A DNA stretch of 64,000 nucleotides from Drosophila pseudoobscura (GCF_009870125.1 NC_046683.1:58667869-58731868); one strand, 5' to 3'. Numbered from the stretch's first letter, positions 15,016 through 29,369 are shown. Made by a program: numbers and translations. The notes: generated by a model not told the origin, from the letters alone.

Positions 15016-18000
15016 ATGGCTTCATTCTTCAACGTTGGCGCTCTGGGAAATGTTTTCTCCACTCCAGTTGGACAGCGCATAGGTGAGTAAAAAAGAAAAA
15101 CCTTTAAAGCTGCTGCGCCACCCCCGCTCTGCGCTCTCCCCTCCCCCGCTGCACTGCCGGATGTGGGGGTGTGTATATGATTAAATCGTAACATTTTCCA
15201 CACAAAAAAGTACATATGTGGGTACATTTGCGCATTTACCAGCGTTCCCTAGGCCGCCCAATCATCAACATAGCATATCAGATGAGGCAGTGTCAGCGCG
15301 AAACTGAGGCACTGGAAAATTGAATTTTCACAACTTTCTTTTAGCCTTTTCTGCGTCACTTTCTTGGGGCTCGCACGAACAACAAAGCAACGAAAACTGA
15401 TTTGTTATTGCCTCACTATTACTATGGTAAAGGCGGCTATCACCCCACCATGCACCCCAAACCGACACCCCAGTGGCAATGGCGAAATTTCTTGATAAGA
15501 TTAGCTGGGAGGGGGGCGAAAGTGAGTAGAGCCGAGTAGAGATGGGTGGAAGGGTGTTTGTCATCAAAAGAGGGCCATTGACAGGTGCGACAGATAGCAG
15601 TATGGCAATTTGTTGCTTGCGATTATTACACAGAATAATTATTGGCATAGGCAACGCATTTCCCTGCGTTGTTATTGATGCTTCGTTCGCCCCACCTAGC
15701 CCTCTGCCTTCCTCTCCAAAGTAATTGCAATTAGTCATCCTACCTTTTTGGGTTTTTGCGTTTGCCTTTGCGGCTTCCATAGTTACATAAAATAGATGTG
15801 TTAATTGGTTTCATTTTTCCCTTTGCTTCACATTTTCGCAGTCATTTCCATTTGCCCGCTACGCTCACACAGGCAGGCAGGCAAACAAACAAACAAACAG
15901 CATGACTGTGCAATGGTGCTGTGCGCTTTTGTTGCTTCATATTTTCATACATATATTGAGCGTTTTTGTTTTTGTTTTGCGGTTTGCCTTATGGGAATGC
16001 ACTGAAACCCACCTGTATTTGCGTTTGCGTATGCGTTGGTCTGAAATAAAGTCATTGCACTCAAAATATAATTTAAAACAAAATATAAGAGAGAGAGAGA
16101 GAGAGACCTCACTCTCTCGCCTGAAGTAATTTGTATTAATAATAATAAAATGTGTATTCCATTCTACTTACAAATAAACTATAATTGTTTTTAAAACCCC
16201 ACACTCTACCCTACAGAGGCTGCCACCGATGCAAACCTTGCCTCGGAAAATTGGGCCGCCAATATGGAAATCTGCGATATGATCAACGAATCCTCGGACA
16301 CGGCCCGTGATGCCATGCGCGCCATCCGGAAGCGACTCTCACAGAACGCCGGCAAGAACAATCAGGTGGTTATGTTCACACTGACCGTGCTGGAGACGTG
16401 CGTGAAAAACTGCGGCAAGGCATTCCATGTTCTGGTGGCACAAAAGGATTTTATCAACGAATTGGTAAAGCTGATTGGGCCAAAGAACGATCCGCCAGCT
16501 GCCATGCAGAAGAAGGTCCTTAGCCTCATACAGATATGGGCGGATGCCTTCAAAAACCAGCCAGACCTCAATGGGGTCACACAGATGTACATGGAGCTGA
16601 AGAACAAGGGCATCGAGTTTCCAGTTGCTGACTTGGATGCCATGGCGCCCATCTATACGCCGCAGAGGGTGAGTTCTTCCACTAGCCATTTTAGTCTCTT
16701 TATGACCGCTCTTTCCCGTTCCACATTTTAGAGTGTGCCGGAGGTTCATCCTCATCCACAGCTGATGGCTGCTCATACAGTGTCGCCGCAGCATGTGGCA
16801 GCCGTGACCGCTGCAGCCGCCGCTGCTCCACCCAGTACCGGTCCATTGCATTTGACACCAGAACAGGGGGCCAAGCTACGATCAGAGCTGGAAATAGTCA
16901 CCAACAACATGTCCATCCTGAGCGAAATGCTGAGCGTCCTGAAGCCCGGCCAGGAAACCCCCGACGACTATGCCCTGCTCAACGAGCTCACCTCCACCTG
17001 CAAGGAGATGCAGTCGCGCATTGTGGATCTGATCGGACGCGTCCAAGACGACGAGCTGACTGCCGAGTTTCTGCGCATCAACGACGAGCTTAACAACTTG
17101 TTCTTGCGCCATCAGCGCTACGAGAAGACCCGCTCCCAGGGACTGGGTGGAGGGGCTGTCGTCACCTCGCCCTCGGCAGTGCTGGGCGCTGCCATGGGTC
17201 TGCCTGGCGTGACCCCAGGAACGGGTGCAGTTGTGGCCTCGCTTCCCCCGCCGCCCTCTGCCACAGCTGCTGCTGCCGTCAGCAATACCCCGCAAAGCGA
17301 CCAGCTGTTAATCGATTTGATTGAGAGCAGCGAGGAGCAGCAGCTGCAGCAGATACCCCAGAGCTTTGGCCAGCTCAGTCTGGCGGCTGGAAGCGGAGCT
17401 GCGGCAGCCCCCAGAGGAGCTGCCGACGAGTTCGATATGCTGGCGCAATCGCGCACCGATGGAAACCAGTGAGTAGTTGCAGTGTGCACCTGTTTGCGTA
17501 TCACCTACCTAAAACGCAGTCTTTTGCTTAGCAAAACGGACTTGCTGCGCGATATTCCCTCGGTGGACGCGGCTGCCGGCAGTGTCGGTGGCGTGGCCTC
17601 GCCCTACAAACAACCACAGAAGCAGCAACAGCCACAGCAGCAACCACTACGGGCAGCCGGCGAACCGCCGGTGGTAAGTAAAGTGAGTAATTACGCCGCC
17701 GGCAAGCGATCTAACTAATGGCGTTCGATCTGTTTCCTTACTTTAAATCTTTAATCCTCGTTTGGCCATTCATTTATTGATTACAAATTTCGAACATTTG
17801 TTTTGTTTCTTGGTTTTATGCAAATTTTGTTTGGTTCCTTCGTTCGTTTCCCCTTTTTGGGTTTCTTCTGTGTTTATTCTGTGTGGCGCGCCCAAACAGT
17901 CGACGAAAGAGAATGAGATCGATGAAATGGAGGCGTGGTTGGGCAGCTCAGTAAGTAGCAACAAAAAAACAAAAATACTTTGCATCTAGTCCTTTTTCTA

Positions 18001-18371
18001 AGCTCATCTTACACACAGACACACACACGCACATATTCGTCCTTGGTTCTTCGTTTTACATCAATTACTTTTGTTTTTTCTGCTTCTTTCACATCCTTTA
18101 CCCCATTTGTGTGGATCATTGATCATGATTAATGAGCGTTTTCTGCTTCCACCCACCACAGAAGGACGTCGATGGAATCGAGGAGCTGACCAGCTCAGAG
18201 TTTGACAAATTCCTTGAGGAACGCGCCGCTGCCGCTGAAAATCTTCCAACGATCAATGCATCGAATTCTGCCGCCAGTGCCACGAATACGAACACGACAG
18301 GATCTGGAGGCGACAGCTTACGAAAGACACCAAAGAAACCTGGCGCCGATGAGGATCTGCTTGCACTCTGA
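15016..18371 (+). CDS. Tom1: Tom1-type VHS and GAT domain sorting adaptor
   Basis: Six coding exons fit with matching phases: 15016-15082, 16217-16668, 16732-17468, 17520-17673, 17900-17950 and 18162-18371, giving about 556 residues. A VHS domain spans about residues 15-150 ([39 protein letters not shown]), and a GAT three-helix domain about 214-306 ([20 protein letters not shown] to [12 protein letters not shown]). The rest is a low-complexity linker with [11 protein letters not shown], a possible clathrin-box-like patch. Proteins of this type bind ubiquitin, Tollip and clathrin on endosomes and help sort cargo to lysosomes. The 51-nt exon and paired donors at 17674 and 17683 point to small splice variants in the tail. 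I recall the fly gene as CG3529. Confidence 0.92.
15083..16216 (+). other. Tom1 intron 1
   Basis: A 1.1-kb intron with donor GTGAGT and acceptor CCCTACAG. It includes an (AAAC)n patch near 15882-15899 and a GA run at 16089-16106. No embedded gene was seen. Confidence 0.7.
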
Positions 18372-18941
18372 GTGATCACCGGCTGGATCCTCCACTACAC
18401 CATCAGCTCGTAATTGTTTACTCTTTCAAATGTTACCCACACCCTAAACCTAAACATTATCGTCTTATATACATAACGTCTATATGATAGCGCATATACA
18501 TATTAACACACACACGATTATGTACCAGGCTTTCCGTTTTTTTGTATTTTAAATGGTATTTGTATTTTGTTTATTAACGACTTGAATTACTTTATTTTCT
18601 GTGGAAATTCCAACAACTGCAACGAGAACTACATATGCATATATTGTAACTTATTCCAAAACGATCTTCTGTTGGTCTAATTGTAAGCCACACCACACAC
18701 ACGTCTATTGCATATATTTGCTGGTAATTTAATGTATTATGTTTAAAGTCTATTTGTTGTTTATTTATACATATATACATATACATACATTATAAAGCTA
18801 ATTTATTTTACAAAATCAAAACAATCGAAAAGAAAAGAACTAAAACAAAACGAAACAAGCAAGAAGAGAAATACAATTCAAGCACGGACTCAATGTAAGA
18901 TGTATCGTTGCGGGGGGTGTTGATAGTGCTATAGGAGCACG
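18372..18941. other. convergent 3' ends of Tom1 and XRCC4
   Basis: The stretch holds the Tom1 trailer and, on the minus strand, the XRCC4 trailer with AATAAA read at 18802-18807. I found no canonical AATAAA for Tom1 here. TA-rich, no coding signal. Confidence 0.6.
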
Positions 18942-19652
18942 CTATGAGTCCTTTTCGATATTCATTGCTTGCGTGGCCGCACCAAAATCCTCCTCATCTT
19001 TGTCGGTGTCCTCACTGTCGGAGATGATTTTTCTCTGCTTGGAATGCCTTTCTGGTCGCTCCTCCAGCTGCCTCTTCAAATCTCTGATGTGTGCCTTTTT
19101 GCTATTTATAAGTAGAATGAACTTTTTCAGCATTTCTGTCTCTTTTTGCTTGGATGCCGTCACGTATTTCTCGTACTCTTCGAGCATAACCTTTGTTTTC
19201 TGCTCAATATCTGGGGAAGGAGCGGGCGTTGCCTGCTGCTGGCCCAGATCAATGGCTCCATCCAGCAGCTGATAGCAGTTGGACACCTTCTTGAGCGGAA
19301 TATCCAGGTATAGCGTCTCGTAGCCGGCGCATTTGTACAGTTTGAAGGCCTGTGGCTGCTCGTCCTCTTGGGATATCTCGTAGTCGAAACCGGGCAATCC
19401 CATGTGCGTGGTGAGGGCTTTCTTGCATTCGGCAAGGAATGCCTCGTACTCCAGGTCGAGATCATTGGCGGCACTGCGTATTTCCGTATATTTCAGACTG
19501 CCCCGATAATTTTGGTTGTTGAATGTGGACAGGAAGTGGAACTCGGCCTCGTCGTCCAGCCAGTTGCAGCGGGCGTAGATGAAGGGCTTTACATCCACTT
19601 GGCTGTGGGACAGTTGGGTGCGTTGAAGCAGCTTAACAACGAAACATGTCAT
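18942..19652 (-). CDS. XRCC4: XRCC4, DNA ligase IV partner
   Basis: A single-exon gene of 236 codons. Residues 1 to about 115 fit the XRCC4 globular head (WLDDEAEFHFLSTFNNQNYRG, DLDLEYEAFLAECKKALTTH). A long coiled coil follows (about 135-200, VMLEEYEKYVTASKQKETEM onward), the stalk that in the family dimerises and holds the BRCT repeats of DNA ligase IV. The tail is basic then acidic (KQRKIISDSEDTDKDEED), like the casein-kinase-type tail of vertebrate XRCC4. It works in the nucleus in non-homologous end joining. At 236 residues it is shorter than the vertebrate protein (about 330), the tail being reduced. It is head to head with the SPT small-subunit gene, 690 bp apart. I recall this gene as CG3448 in D. 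melanogaster. Confidence 0.85.
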   Translation of the reverse strand: MTCFVVKLLQRTQLSHSQVDVKPFIYARCNWLDDEAEFHFLSTFNNQNYRGSLKYTEIRSAANDLDLEYEAFLAECKKALTTHMGLPGFDYEISQEDEQPQAFKLYKCAGYETLYLDIPLKKVSNCYQLLDGAIDLGQQQATPAPSPDIEQKTKVMLEEYEKYVTASKQKETEMLKKFILLINSKKAHIRDLKRQLEERPERHSKQRKIISDSEDTDKDEEDFGAATQAMNIEKDS

Positions 19653-20341
19653 TATTTGTTTTACTATTATTATTCTAATCTTGTTTCACAATGTTTTGTA
19701 AACAATTCTTTAACTGTTCGCTACCAAACAGCTGCAGTGTTGCCAGAGTTTGAGAGTCACCATAAGCTAGATTGAAGAAAAAATAAGTAGAATAAGCTAA
19801 ACATTAAAAAAAGCTTAAAAACAAGATAACCGTAAAAACACATCCACATAATGGCTAAGTGTATTTTATTCATACTTATTTTTGAATTTTTTAAATTAAC
19901 GGCATGATTTTATCCACTTCATTATGCTATGGCCGAGTGAACAGCAATGTACAAAGTGCAGCCTTTTGCTCCTCTGTTTTTGAGGACTTTCTAACAAAAA
20001 ATACCTTTTCTAGTTTGTGTCATGCTTGCATTGGACGCAATATGTGTCATGAACATAATTATTAAATGATATTTTAAACAAGCTAGATTTCAAGCTATAA
20101 GTTTTAAAGCTATTTGATTTGAAAATAAGAAAAATCTAGCTTAAAATAAACTAAAATGGCAACACTGAACAGCTGATGCTTGTATGACTTTTCCAGCACT
20201 CTGATTCAAGTACTGCACATCACTGAAAATTCTCTCTTTCTGTATAAAGTCAGGGGGAGAAATTAAATTCGACCACTTAAAACGCGCTAATTTTCCGCTT
20301 CTAGTTTACGTTTTATTGTTTGAATTGATCGAAAGGACAAC
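19653..20341. promoter_or_regulatory. bidirectional promoter with inverted-repeat arms
   Basis: The 690-bp gap between XRCC4 and the SPT small-subunit gene carries AACAGCTGCAGTGTTGCCA at 19727-19745 and its inverted counterpart TGGCAACACTG plus AACAGCTGAT at 20157-20177. Inside these lie AAGCTAGATT (19764-19773) and its exact inverse AATCTAGCTT (20133-20142), with a further direct copy at 20080-20090. The AACAGCTG words fit the fly E-box core-promoter motif. The symmetry suits one element facing each gene. Confidence 0.6.
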
Positions 20342-20817
20342 ATGATTCTTGACAATGTTGTGGAGTTTGCCAGCTACTGGTGGTTCCGTTACCTCATGGT
20401 GTGTATGGGCATTGTGTATTCAAGAAGCGTATTCCAAGAGCTAATTGGTTGTCGGTATCTTTCGTGTCGTTAATTGGCTTCATGTTTTTTGATTTCCTCA
20501 GGTTACTGAGCTATATATGGTGGAGAAATGGGAACGTGTAACGATACGTAAGTATTGGGACAAAGAATCTCTCTTTATTATCCAAGGAATTGTCCAATTC
20601 GTCACACATTTAGTGCGAATTTTCAGGCTTATCACGACCGACGCCTTCTCAATTATTGCTCTCATTCACAGACGTGCTCTTTATGGTGCTCTTCTGCGTA
20701 TTCTGGTACTTCAACTATTCGGTGCTGCTCTCTCTGGCCGGACTAATCTCACCCAACACACTTATTGCGGATATCTTACCCGGCGCGCATCAAGGACAAG
20801 GTGTCAAGGTCATATAA
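20342..20817 (+). CDS. ghi: serine palmitoyltransferase small subunit
   Basis: Three exons, 20342-20398, 20502-20547 and 20672-20817, give a protein of 82 residues that is too short and too split to show as one frame. The order matches human SPTSSA/B: an aromatic N-terminus (ASYWWFRYLMVT), the signature ELYMVEKWER, then hydrophobic segments (VLFMVLFCVFWYFNYSVLLS) and a short tail. Small subunits of this type activate the LCB1/LCB2 serine palmitoyltransferase in the ER membrane, the first step of sphingolipid synthesis, and set acyl-CoA preference. The symbol ghi (ghiberti) is from memory for the fly orthologue. A poly(A) signal AATAAA lies at 21155-21160. Confidence 0.85.
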
Positions 20818-21583
20818 CTGAAGCGGAGCCGCCACTGAGTCACACTGTGTGTTTACTTCTGTTTTTCCAATAATTGAATATCTGCGTATCTGTAATTGTG
20901 CCGTGCCACTCCACGCGCCAGCTTTATCTAATCCACATTCACATCCACATGCACTCCACAAGGCGTTTACTTACACATCAATCACATCACAACCCAGCCG
21001 GATAAGGTGGAGTTCCTGTGTATGTTAATCGTTTGTGGATCTGTAGCCTGAATGGCAGCCACTGGCAGCCCATCACTGTTTAAGGTAGCCTTAGTTTATC
21101 CGTACTCCGTAATCCTTACGCGCTCGAGTGTTGGATGCGAAATAATAGTTAGGGAATAAATCTGAATATGATGAATATAATGGGCCTTTACTTTTGAATT
21201 CTTTTCGTGTTTTTATTTGTATAATTTTGAAAGAGGTACTCCCTTGTTTATGCCGACTTGGTTAACTTGTACAATCGAATTGAAGTGTTTTCCATTTTTT
21301 TAATTACGTTTACGCGCTAAAAAAATTACTCTGCTGCTTCTATTTATCCGTACTTTAAACGTTACTTTGCAGTTCAATGCCCTAAATGTTACAATTCATT
21401 ACAAAAATATATATGTAGATAGCCTATGGGGGGGTTTATGCGTATTAAATATTGTAGGATCGGGGCGTTGTGTGTATAGAAAAGTTTGGGGGTGCAGTGT
21501 TTTGTTATTCGAGTGGAGACTGCACACGAATATATCCAAATCAGAAATGCCAAATGCATTCGGATGCAGATGGTAGTAAAAGT

Positions 21584-21614
<31 letters not shown>

Positions 21615-22075
21615 AGTTATAGTGATAGTGATAGCTATTTTGTGGTAGATTTTAGGGACTTGGGACTATTACAATTATTCTTACAATCTAAACTGCCGAA
21701 CAGAGCCGAACTGTCGACTGAGCGATCGATCCTCTATTTATCTCCATCCATGCATTGGCCTGGCTTTAAACTTACTACATATTCAATTTAAGAAAAAAAA
21801 CTTACTTAGAGTTTGCAAAGGAGCAGCATGCGGTCGTCACACGCTCCACAGGCTCTCCGTTTCGTAGATTACAATATTAAACTCCGCCATAGATTAATGG
21901 CCCTGCTCTGTATAACTAACTGTACAATCGGGTTGGTTGGCTTGCTATCCGCCAGTTATCTAGCCAGATAATACACTCCTGCTCGCGACTCGACTTGTAG
22001 AGTGCCCAGGACTGGGGCCAGTCTTCTCACTCAGGCCACGGTTCTATTCAGGGACACATTGACGGTCACTGATAG
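20818..22075. other. convergent 3' UTRs of ghi and phol
   Basis: About 1.26 kb without a gene. It includes the ghi trailer ending near AATAAA 21155-21160, a minus-strand AATAAA read at 21212-21217 that may end a long phol trailer, and a (TA)n run at about 21583-21610 followed by AGTTATAGTGATAGTGATAG. The two trailers probably overlap or nearly meet. Confidence 0.6.
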
Positions 22076-25019
<2,944 letters not shown>

Positions 25020-26368
25020 TCAAACAAATTTTTTAAGAAGTAAAACTTCTGGCAAATAAACTAGTTTTAGTTTGGAATCAACGAACGGTTCATGCTGCTC
25101 CTTAATTGTCTCAGCAGAGTTTATAAAATCAGACTTATTAAATCGCACCGCCTTGGGGACACTGCCAGCTCCGGGTATATGCAGCACTTTTGTTTGCCTG
25201 GGTGTCTGCACAATTGACCTGCTACAAAGCACCGGCACGCGCTCGAACTCCTTGCTTACTTCCAGGCCGTAATGCCCGCACTGCTGTTTCAAATGCTCTG
25301 GCGTGTCGATTAGCATCACACGCAACAAGTAAGAGCCCGGGACATCGAACTGCTTGTTATAGGCATGCGTAAACATTTGAAGAACCCGTCTAGAAGTAGA
25401 GATGAAAGGAAAAACGTCAGCATCTAAAGAAAAGCACTCATATTTTACATTACCGTCTCATCGTCTGTAACTTCGTGGCGGCCAAGGCACAGAGTATGTG
25501 GGGCAGTTTGGGCAATCCCATTAGGACGCGGTAAAGATTCCCTTGATGATAGAAAAGGCTCATCTGAAAGCAGATCTTAAACGTTGGATCCTGGCGAACA
25601 TGGTCCGGCAGGGTAAGGGCCCGCTCCATGGATTCCGGGCAGCCCAAATTGAACACTTGATACACAGACTCGATGAAACACCGTCGTTGAATATCACGAA
25701 TTGTATGACGGCTTTTCGATTCATCTTCGTCAAGAGTCTTATAGCAGCGGAGCACTCCAGTTAGACAATCCTGGAGATGTTGGTCGCATATCTTTGCATC
25801 GAACAGTTCAATTGGTTCGTCACACAGACGGTATCTGCTGTAGGCCAGAAACATCACAATTGGCTCCAGGAGCTTTGCAGTCTGTTGGGCATCAAACATC
25901 TGGATGACAATCTCGCGGCGCACGGCACGCAGGCGATCGAAAATGAAATCATATGCCATGCGGTAGGGCATTCGGTTATCCATTACAATTCTGCAAGGGG
26001 CAGGTGATCAACAGGACAGGCTTATCCTTATGTTAAAATCCAAAATACTTACTCTTTTAGGAGATATTCAACAGTCCGAGTCAAACATTCCATCGTGCGC
26101 ATATCCTCGCCCTTGGGCATTTTGACGTCAGCGGCAGAGCGGGTGAATTCTTTGACCAGGATCCCGGGCACGTTTTTTTGTCCATTCTTGAGCTCAAAAA
26201 AGTGAAGCATTCTCTCGCGCACCCGCCTGGGAGCAACATGAATGTTAATATTAACCTATTGGAACCTAGAACTTACATTTTCATCTCGGCATTGGGGCAG
26301 AATTCATTACAGGTGCCTTGGATCTTGGCCATTTGTAGGAAATCACACTTTTCTAAGGGGCTCCTCAT
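25020..26368 (-). CDS. SAC3D1-type SAC3/GANP domain protein
   Basis: Four exons, 26277-26368, 26053-26226, 25454-25990 and 25020-25389, join in phase to give 390 residues starting MRSPLEKCDFLQMAKIQGTC. The N-terminal GTCNEFCPNAEMKMR and the central VKEFTRSAADVKMPKGEDMR, YRMAYDFIFDRLRAVRREIV are typical of the SAC3/GANP helical domain, here about residues 15-290. The family includes the mRNA export scaffold Sac3/GANP and the smaller SAC3D1 (SHD1), linked to centrosomes in vertebrates. The length and lack of FG repeats or a MCM3AP part favour SAC3D1. It is divergent from the GDP-D-glucose phosphorylase gene. I recall CG3437 as the fly relative. Confidence 0.82.
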
Positions 26369-26740
26369 TACATTAAATTTATTATAAAATTATTAAGACC
26401 TGTTTTCTTAACTTAAAATCTTAAAAGAAAAGAGGATTAAAATCAACAAATCGAAACTAGAATGCCGATAACTTTATAAACAGCTGACTGGGATACAATT
26501 GTCAGAGACAAGAAACAAAATCTAATATGTAAATAAATATTAATTTCTCCAAATTCACACACTATGTACGCGCGTACCTTTCGAAAATTAACACAATACT
26601 ATTGCGATGCTTGGAAACTTCTTAGTGCTCGCTTTAAACAAGCTACGGCGACAGAATTAGTCCAGAGGCGGAATTCTTGGAAGAGCTTGGTAACCCTGCC
26701 AGTATTTGTTGTTGCGCGCTCCGTTGCTTGGAAAGTGGCC
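26369..26740. promoter_or_regulatory. divergent promoter SAC3D1-type/GDPGP1
   Basis: A 372-bp gap between two start codons. It includes AACAGCTGAC at 26479-26488, an E-box core-promoter-type word, preceded by GCCGATAAC. The right half (26564-26740) is also open in frame with the phosphorylase, so part of it could be coding. No TATA box stands out. Confidence 0.45.
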
Positions 26741-27917
26741 ATGGCGAGTGAGGAAAAGCCGAAAAAGAAACGGACCCAAAGCAAGGAAAAGTACGTTACC
26801 ACCCTGGAGGCAAAAGCACCACACTACCTAAATTCACTCAAGGTGAGATGGGAGCAGCTGCACGAGATACCCGGCCTCTTCGCGTACCAACTGGAGAAGA
26901 CCCGCCAAAGTCGTGTACTGCCGGGAAAGTACCAGTTCTACACCGAGGTAAGTGGAAGCCCAAATAAACAAAAAATTCTGTTACATCGTCCCTTGATATA
27001 GCTCAATCCAGATCGCACACTGAAGCGCCGCATCCCTCAGACCATTGAGAACCTCAATCCCACGTTCAAGCCAAAGCAGTTCAACTTCAACAAGGTCGAC
27101 GCCCTGGAGGTGATGATGACCATCGACGACGTTGACAATACCGACGTCCAGATGATAATCAACAGGAGCCCCCTCACTAGGTTCCACACTGTCGTCTGTC
27201 CCGACGTGAAGAACAATCTGGTGCAAAGAATCACTGCTCATTCGCTGAAATTTTGCATCAGCTTCATGCGGGGACTAGACGACAGTGACATTCGCATGGG
27301 CTACAACAGTCCTGGGGCTTTGGCCTCCGTGAATCACCTGCACTTCCACCTGCTGTACCTGCCCAGAGATCTGTACATAAACAACGTGGAACTGCAAGAG
27401 CTGGCCGGTGGGTATGTGTATCGTTTGAGCCAGTCGATGCCTACCGAGGCGATCTGTGTGGTCTTCGAGGCCAATGACGACGAGGCCGAGGTGCAGGAGA
27501 AGGTTAACAACCTGCAAAAGCTTGCCAATTGGATGTGTGGACAGAATATACCCCACAATCTGTTCATTACCCAGGATCGACGACCTGGCAAGCGGGGCAG
27601 TGTGCAAGTATTTGTCTTTGCGCGATCCCACTACTGTGTCAACAAGGATTTGGCTGACTTTAATGTGGGATTCTGTGAATTGGCTGGATACATTCCCGTG
27701 GGAAGTAAGTTCCCATATTGTAATCCATCAAAAACTATTAGTACAGTGCATTTTTCCATCGGCAGATTCAGAAAAATTGGATAATCTCACAGAACCGCTG
27801 GTTATAAAAAGAATTCGTGAGGTCACCGGCACAGCCCCGCAGGCGTTATACACTCGAATGAAGCAGATAGTGGACGGAGAAGATCAGTCGATTTGGGATC
27901 AGCCTTTAACGTTGTAA
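26741..27917 (+). CDS. GDP-D-glucose phosphorylase 1
   Basis: Exons 26741-26947, 27002-27704 and 27766-27917 join in phase to 353 residues from MASEEKPKKKR. The HIT-superfamily catalytic triad HLHFH lies at residues 181-185, preceded by NSPGALASVN and followed by LLYLPRDLY, as in GDPGP1/VTC2-type phosphorylases. The enzyme splits GDP-D-glucose with phosphate to GDP and glucose 1-phosphate, thought to clear a wrongly made nucleotide sugar in the cytoplasm. I chose the ATG at 26741 for its good context (GGCCATGG), but an in-frame ATG at 26564 would add 59 residues rich in Arg/Lys. The stop is 61 bp from the end of Qtrt2 on the other strand, so the trailers must overlap. Confidence 0.87.
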
Positions 27918-27978
27918 AAAGAATACACATAAAGACCAAGAGGCTATTTATTTACACTAAATCTGCTCCTTATAAAAG

Positions 27979-29297
27979 TCACACGGCAGCTGCGGCGAAT
28001 CCTTTGCCCATCGTTGCTTTGCTAATCACTTTCCGGTTCGGTGCGATGCTATAATCCACCTGGGAGTCCCCGTTCTGCCGCCTTACTAGCTCCGTCAGCT
28101 GCGGCAGGCCATCCCTGGCTATGCTCTCCCTTATCGCCTCAAAGAAGGCCATGTAGTGATGCAGATTGTGGCTGTAAAAGGGAAGAGAGTAATCATTGGC
28201 CTTGCCATCGAATAAAGAATTCTAGATTTCACTTACACCATCAGTAGAATGGGGCCCAGCAGCTCGTTGGTCTTGTACAGATGATGGACGTAGGCACGCG
28301 TGTGCTTCTGGCAGCTTAGGCAGTCGCAATTTTTTAGCAGAGGCGAGAAATCCTCCTTGATAGCATCGTCCGTGATGTCAAGCAAGGGGACGTGCACGAC
28401 TTCATCCTGGACAAAGGTAAACGTCAAGGCTTTAAAGTTGACTGCGGCACAATAGGCGTAGGAAGTGTCGAACAGATCCATGCCCAGTCCGATAAGCTCC
28501 AGCGTGGTCAAAGGTGTATAGGCACCCGGAACCATTCGCGGCTTTTCCTCCTCCAGCTGCCCAACACAATGCTCGACAATGGGCAGCAGCTTGGAAGCGT
28601 CCAGTATGGTTGCAGACAAGCCATTCGTGTGGAATCCCTCGAAGACGTAGCCGCCATAGCTGCCTGATGGCTGTTCGAGGGCATGTTTGATGGACTGCGT
28701 CCGCGCAAAGGTGTTGTAGCCGCCCACAATGGGGGCCAGCAGGGTAGAGTCCACTTTGCTCTTGTGCTCGTAAATGTAGTGCATGAACTTCTCGGTGCGA
28801 TCCACGGATTTCTGAACGCGTTTCTTGGCGCTCTCTGCATTGGTGTCCGCATCGCAGAGCCCCTGGTAGATGTCTGGCCTTAGGCTAGCCACCATTTCCA
28901 TGTATCGCTGGGCCGAAAGCGACTCCTTGCCACGGCGCGTGAACAGCGGCTGTATGTCCCGGTCGTTGCCACCCGCCGGCGTCGTCTCGCAAGGATCCCG
29001 TAGGAGCAGTACATTCAAATGTCCTGGAAATCCAATGTAATCACTCAGTCCCCTATCTGCACTGTTCCACTGGGCCAGCGCCTCCGACATATGGTCGATG
29101 GTCGACAGGGTCAGCTCCAACAGCTGTGGCGTCTCCGTCACATGGCTCTCAAAAACGTCGGCGGACAAATACGGAATGCTGCCGCCTTTTGTTGTCTGCA
29201 TAAGCAGCGGTGTCCGCTGCCCTGGTGCTCCATCCTTTATGTGCAGCCGACCCAGACGACCACTGTTCTTGGTGAGGCTCTCTATCACGAATTTCAT
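27979..29297 (-). CDS. Qtrt2: queuine tRNA-ribosyltransferase accessory subunit 2
   Basis: Two exons, 28237-29297 and 27979-28171, give 417 residues. The start [20 protein letters not shown] and the internal [35 protein letters not shown] and [20 protein letters not shown] with [14 protein letters not shown] match the TGT family and its zinc site (Cys-x-Cys-x-x-Cys and a later His). In eukaryotes this subunit pairs with the catalytic QTRT1 to put queuine in the wobble position of GUN-anticodon tRNAs, partly on the mitochondrial surface. The catalytic aspartate context of QTRT1 is not evident, in line with the accessory subunit. A minus-strand AATAAA is read at 27947-27952. I recall CG3434 for the fly gene. 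Confidence 0.92.
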
Positions 29298-29369
29298 GCC
29301 GGTTCCCCTCTATTTGGAATATCTTTAGAATAAAATTCCATTTGGATTTATCGATCAAATATACGCACG

